Origin: Acetobacter nitrogenifigens DSM 23921 = NBRC 105050
GTDB taxonomy: Bacteria > Pseudomonadota > Alphaproteobacteria > Acetobacterales > Acetobacteraceae
Direction: 5' to 3'
DNA: 44,445 nucleotides
Assembly (NCBI RefSeq): GCF_000429165.1
Contig: NZ_AUBI01000022.1
Coordinates: 1 to 44,445 of the forward strand
Shown here in pieces: positions 40,948 to 44,445 of this stretch. Numbering within the stretch: the stretch's first letter is position 1; each line of letters begins with the position of its first letter. The position numbers and the translations under genes were made by a program. The notes below the pieces were generated by a model. It was not told where the DNA came from. It worked only from the letters and a program-made list of their open reading frames with translations, and searched no databases.

Positions 40948-43900
40948 CTAAAACGGCGTATATTCTGGATTTTCCATTTGGTTCTGGCCATAGCCTGAAC
41001 GCAACAACACAGGTCCCAACAGACCAGATTTCAACAACCGGTCATGCGTGGACCATAACTTCCAGGTTGCAAAAGCCTCTCGTCCGGACGTGCGCGCCGT
41101 TTTCTGCTCAAGCCAGGCTGGCCAACGCACCAGTTTTTTGCCGAAGCCCGAGAATGGCCCGAAAGTCGCATCCTCCCAGACTGCGTCATCAGGGAGCGTT
41201 TCATCGCCGATCAACCGATTAGGCCACAGATTGGCGACAACGACGCTGACCTCGTTCCGGCCTTCCTTTACGAACCGCCCAATATCAATGACAAAGGGCG
41301 GCTTCCACACAATTCCCGCAGACTGTCCGTTCAGAAAAACCTGCGCTACAACGCATACATCTCCGAGGTCTAAAATTACGGGCGCACGCTCCGTCAGCCG
41401 CCCCGCAGGGATATCGACGTAACCCGTATATCGCGCCTCGCCAGCATAATATTTTATCGCAGGATCATGGTTTTCCGACCACGATTGCAAAGTCGGAAAT
41501 AGCGCCGACTGCGGCGCGCCTCGACCGGAGATAAACTCCACGCGCCATGGTCCCTCGATTGCAATCGGAGGCGCCCCTTCCAGCATAGACGCCGGAGAGG
41601 TTGGCAACGACGACGCGCCCCGTTGCGGGAAAACTACAAACACTGACTCGTGCGCATCCAACGCTAACGACACCATGCTCTGATCGCCATTGCCCCTGGC
41701 CACAACGCCAACGCGCCTCGTCCCTGCTTCAGGCTCCCAAACCTCACACTTCCCGCGCGCACGGAATGAACAGACGGCATGCACCGGTCGATCCGTCCTG
41801 TTAGCGACAAAGAAAATATCGGTTCCGTCTTGCAGACGTCTATGCGCGCTATGAAAAAGCGTCCGATCTGGAGCCGTGAACGACGGCGCGACGCCCTCCC
41901 GGCGCAAAACCTCCTCAGCCGCCACTCCAGACACCACGCGTCCACGTCCGACCCGGCGATCCGTCTGGTCACGCCCTCCTGTTCCCCACAACGCCGTCAC
42001 CAGTTCAGCGAGCCTCACATCGCATTTCGGGTATTGGCTCAGGCTGGGAGAACGCTCCGGCGGAGCACCGATCAGGGTCATCCCCTGTTCCACAAGTTCC
42101 AGTATCCTGGCCAGTGTCTCTGGCGTCATCATGCCGACGCCGCGCATGTTGGAACCGTACTCCGGCAAGACCAGGGCGAAATAGGTCTTGCCGTCAGGCA
42201 GCGTCAGACGTCCATCCTGAACGCTGACGCGTGACGTCAACGCCTGCGCAGGACAGCCGTCGTAGCGATAAATGCCCTCAAGCGGAGGAGATGGCGAGCG
42301 GATATCGACGTCCCGTCCAACAAAGCGGGAAGGCGCTCCCTCAGGCGTCAGGTAAAGCAGGTCGGCGACCGGTTTCCCCTGCTGCAACATGTAATGGCAA
42401 CGGGTCAGATAGCCGTGCCAGGGACCGCTGTAAGACCACCATGTCTGCGTTCGCTCATAATGACACCCCCACGCCCCCATCGTCATCCCGGGAGCCAGAT
42501 CAGGCCACGGCTGCATCGCATAACGATGAATGATGAGATGATTGACGCCGGTCGAAAACGCCCAGTCGGCCAGCGGCTTCATCGTCGCTGGGTGCGCCAG
42601 CCAGCGTTCGTCCGGCATTGCCGTAAACGCTTCCGCCGCAACCCGCGTCCGTCCATAGACATGCGCGGAAGACGTCATCGCCGCAACCCAGTCCCATGAA
42701 CGATAGATATCCTTGAAAAAATCTCGACCATACCAGAATTCGGCCTGAGGAATCGTCGCCTGAGCCGCATAGACAAGCTGCTCCGTGGGATCTGCATCGT
42801 AGGCCTCAATCGACAGGCCCACCCCCATGCCCTCAAGAACCCTAGTCGCTTCCTCGGCATAATTCTCGATCACGAGATCTGAAATCGTTTTGCGGAAATC
42901 CCACAGGAATCGTTCGGTTCGGGACGTGTCGTTCACGACCCAGCCCGCCAGAGCGGGCAGCCACGGCAGCAGGTCATATCCCCGCAACCGCTGAAACTGG
43001 GCCTCGAATCCATCCGTCCAGTTCTGCGGTCCGACCTCCCAGCTATCGATGTGCGCTGCCGTCAAAACGTCCGGGACATACTTTTTATTGCGTTCAACAA
43101 TTTTACCGAAAAATGCTTTGAGATGCGCCTGTATCGCACGCCTACTCAACTTGTCACATTCGAGGCCCAGTCCGCCTTTGGAGGCGGGATGGTTGGTGCG
43201 CCCTGTCGTCGTGTAGCCAAACCGCAGAATCCGCCACTGCTCCTTTCCATCCGGACGCCAGTCCAGAACGCCATTCACGTAATACCGCGTAACGTCCTTC
43301 ACGGCCGACAGAGGCAGGCACACGTCTTGCGGGGCCTGCATCGGCTCCAGCGGAATGGGCGGTATGAAACGATCGTACCCGTCCGCCATGACAGAGGTCG
43401 AAAATCCAGCCTTGAATTTCAGATCCGGAATTATAGAACTCGCCGCGATCGAAGCCGGAACCGCCAATATGGCGATATCGCGATAAAAGCCCTGAACTGT
43501 CGTCGGCTGCGATAACTCCGTTCGCCCATCAGCCGGAAGAGATTGTGACGACCAGACAACTTTTTTCATCGCCAAATCTGGCGTGATCCACGGCCCGGCG
43601 CTTCCTGTCCAGCCATCCGAATCACTCATTTCGATCTGCATGCCCAATCGTGCAGCTTCGCGAACGGTATGATCAAAAAGATCATGCCAGAGTTCCGTGC
43701 CAAACTGAGCGTCGCCTGCAGGCACACCCGGATCGACATTCATGATCTGGACGCCGCCGACGCCGACCTTTCGCATGGCCTCGAGATCGGCCGTGACGCC
43801 GTCAGGCGTCACATTGCCGTTCACCCAGAACCAGACGACCCAAGGACGCATCACGCCGGGCGGAGCCCGGAAACCGTCTGCAATATCTTGCCAATAACCG

Positions 43901-44013
43901 CTTGGCGTGTGACCGGTCGTAGCCGCAGTTAGGACATACTGTCCTGACGGGCCAAGCGAAAACCCCGCGCAGCTTCCTCCTACGCCTGAGAGAAAGCGTC
44001 TCCGTTCCAGCAT
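40948..44013 (-). CDS. GH106 alpha-L-rhamnosidase, probably Tat-exported
   Basis: A 1021-residue enzyme. The N-terminus ERRRFLSGVGG resembles a twin-arginine signal. The catalytic region opens with RPWVVWFWVNGNVTPDGVTADLEAMRKVGVGGVQIMNVDPG and IEMSDSDGWTGSAGPWITPDLAMKKVVWS, the hallmark of glycoside hydrolase family 106. It continues with LTAAHIDSWEVGPQNWTDGFEAQFQRLRGYD and SIEAYDADP, which hold the acidic residues expected for catalysis. A C-terminal beta-sandwich (DVCVVAQVFLNGQSAGIVWKPPFVIDIGRFVKEGRNEVSVVVANLWPNRLIGDE) completes the fold. The enzyme removes terminal L-rhamnose from plant glycosides or polysaccharides in the periplasm. It starts 23 bases after the Gfo/Idh/MocA gene in the same direction. 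Its stop touches the IS6 end. Confidence 0.88.
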   Translation of the reverse strand: MLERRRFLSGVGGSCAGFSLGPSGQYVLTAATTGHTPSGYWQDIADGFRAPPGVMRPWVVWFWVNGNVTPDGVTADLEAMRKVGVGGVQIMNVDPGVPAGDAQFGTELWHDLFDHTVREAARLGMQIEMSDSDGWTGSAGPWITPDLAMKKVVWSSQSLPADGRTELSQPTTVQGFYRDIAILAVPASIAASSIIPDLKFKAGFSTSVMADGYDRFIPPIPLEPMQAPQDVCLPLSAVKDVTRYYVNGVLDWRPDGKEQWRILRFGYTTTGRTNHPASKGGLGLECDKLSRRAIQAHLKAFFGKIVERNKKYVPDVLTAAHIDSWEVGPQNWTDGFEAQFQRLRGYDLLPWLPALAGWVVNDTSRTERFLWDFRKTISDLVIENYAEEATRVLEGMGVGLSIEAYDADPTEQLVYAAQATIPQAEFWYGRDFFKDIYRSWDWVAAMTSSAHVYGRTRVAAEAFTAMPDERWLAHPATMKPLADWAFSTGVNHLIIHRYAMQPWPDLAPGMTMGAWGCHYERTQTWWSYSGPWHGYLTRCHYMLQQGKPVADLLYLTPEGAPSRFVGRDVDIRSPSPPLEGIYRYDGCPAQALTSRVSVQDGRLTLPDGKTYFALVLPEYGSNMRGVGMMTPETLARILELVEQGMTLIGAPPERSPSLSQYPKCDVRLAELVTALWGTGGRDQTDRRVGRGRVVSGVAAEEVLRREGVAPSFTAPDRTLFHSAHRRLQDGTDIFFVANRTDRPVHAVCSFRARGKCEVWEPEAGTRRVGVVARGNGDQSMVSLALDAHESVFVVFPQRGASSLPTSPASMLEGAPPIAIEGPWRVEFISGRGAPQSALFPTLQSWSENHDPAIKYYAGEARYTGYVDIPAGRLTERAPVILDLGDVCVVAQVFLNGQSAGIVWKPPFVIDIGRFVKEGRNEVSVVVANLWPNRLIGDETLPDDAVWEDATFGPFSGFGKKLVRWPAWLEQKTARTSGREAFATWKLWSTHDRLLKSGLLGPVLLRSGYGQNQMENPEYTPF

Positions 44014-44036
44014 TATCTCGCCTTCTGATCGTCAGA

Positions 44037-44445
44037 TTATATCGTGACCCAGATATTGCCGCTTTCAGCCGACGCCAGTGTCGCGTCGATGAACCGCATT
44101 CCCCGAACACCCGCCTCAAGTCCCAAAATCTGAGCTGTTTCCAAAGACGCGGACGAGCCTGCTGATCGTACCAAATCGGCCGCATCGCGATATAGCTGAG
44201 CGAACGCCTCGTAAAACCCCTCGGGGTGCCCCGTCGGCAGACTGCCCTCCCCGGGCTGTTCCCCTCGCCTCATCAGGCGTTCGCACCCGCCCGCGTCAGC
44301 CAGCACAAGATGATTCGGCGTCTCCTGAGCCCAGGACAACGCCCCCTTGTCGCCACAGATGCGCAAGGTCAAAGCATTACGGGCTCCCAGCGTGACCTGA
44401 CTGCACCACAGCGAACCGGTAGCCCCATTTGCAAACCGAAGCAGC
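44037..44445 (-). CDS. Gfo/Idh/MocA-family oxidoreductase, N-terminal part outside the window
   Basis: Only the last 135 residues are present. They read LLRFANGATGSLWCSQVTLGARNALTLRICGDKGALSWAQETPNHLVL, then GHPEGFYEAFAQLYRDAADLV and the C-terminus GVRGMRFIDATLASAESGNIWV. This is the C-terminal substrate-binding half of Gfo/Idh/MocA sugar oxidoreductases. The nucleotide-binding domain and start lie beyond 44445. It precedes the rhamnosidase with a 23-base gap, so the two are co-transcribed. Oxidation of a sugar released by the rhamnosidase is a reasonable guess. Confidence 0.85.
   Translation of the reverse strand, partial: LLRFANGATGSLWCSQVTLGARNALTLRICGDKGALSWAQETPNHLVLADAGGCERLMRRGEQPGEGSLPTGHPEGFYEAFAQLYRDAADLVRSAGSSASLETAQILGLEAGVRGMRFIDATLASAESGNIWVTI

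Noticed and set aside
1..44445. tRNA, rRNA, CRISPR array, toxin-antitoxin pair, phage genes, plasmid replication genes
   Set aside because: None could be recognised by reading both strands. A tRNA or covariance-model scan was not possible here.

Overview
The window looks like an accessory region (plasmid or genomic island) of an acetic acid bacterium (Acetobacteraceae). The best single pointer is a full-length pyruvate decarboxylase of the Zymomonas/Acetobacter type. Other pointers are TonB receptors, a POT peptide transporter, a GH106 rhamnosidase and many insertion sequences on a GC-rich alphaproteobacterial background. No rRNA, tRNA, CRISPR array or replication gene was found. The assignment rests on gene content, not on a search.

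Layout. 1-957: right part of an IS701-type element whose transposase frame breaks at a run of nine A. 959-1495: a secreted SnoaL-like protein. 1955-6615: a plus-strand metal/siderophore block with two DUF2946 paralogues (Met/His-rich, CxxC), a stand-alone PepSY-type C-terminal tail, a TonB siderophore-type receptor and an exported ester hydrolase. 6726-7724: an IS3-type element with an internal deletion; it abuts a truncated LysR gene, followed by a convergent class A beta-lactamase-like hydrolase. 9559-10504: an IS6 element inserted into an IS6 fragment.

10505-18155 is the most interesting block. A GntR regulator and a creatininase-family amidohydrolase run leftward. Divergently, and almost without gaps, run a TonB receptor, a POT peptide transporter, a CE4 deacetylase/imidase-type hydrolase and an isoaspartyl peptidase/asparaginase. 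Together they read as an uptake-and-hydrolysis pathway for unusual peptides or amides, for example beta-aspartyl, aspartimide (cyclic imide) or glycosyl-asparagine compounds. A palindrome and related half-sites lie between the two arms.

18805-23755: a leftward porin, pyruvate decarboxylase and MFS operon with an FNR/CRP-like box upstream of the porin. This couples solute entry to pyruvate decarboxylation, probably under oxygen control. 23922-24665: a scrap yard of IS6, IS3 and IS5 pieces, including an IS3/IS5 hybrid frame.

24689-38676 is a block of small stress and detoxification units, most with their own regulator: a Tet(X)-like monooxygenase plus membrane protein; an HxlR regulator divergent from an Asp-nucleophile alpha/beta hydrolase; an SDR plus lipoprotein divergent from a LysR gene broken by a 7-bp tandem duplication; a MarR, isochorismatase-fold, membrane protein and MFS operon; a decayed SDR gene; a TetR gene; and an O-methyltransferase, SDR, darcynin and GNAT series. 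Two SDR paralogues sit at opposite ends of this block. 38898-40947: IS110 next to a frameshifted IS6 copy. 40948-44445: a GH106 alpha-L-rhamnosidase downstream of a Gfo/Idh/MocA oxidoreductase that runs off the window.
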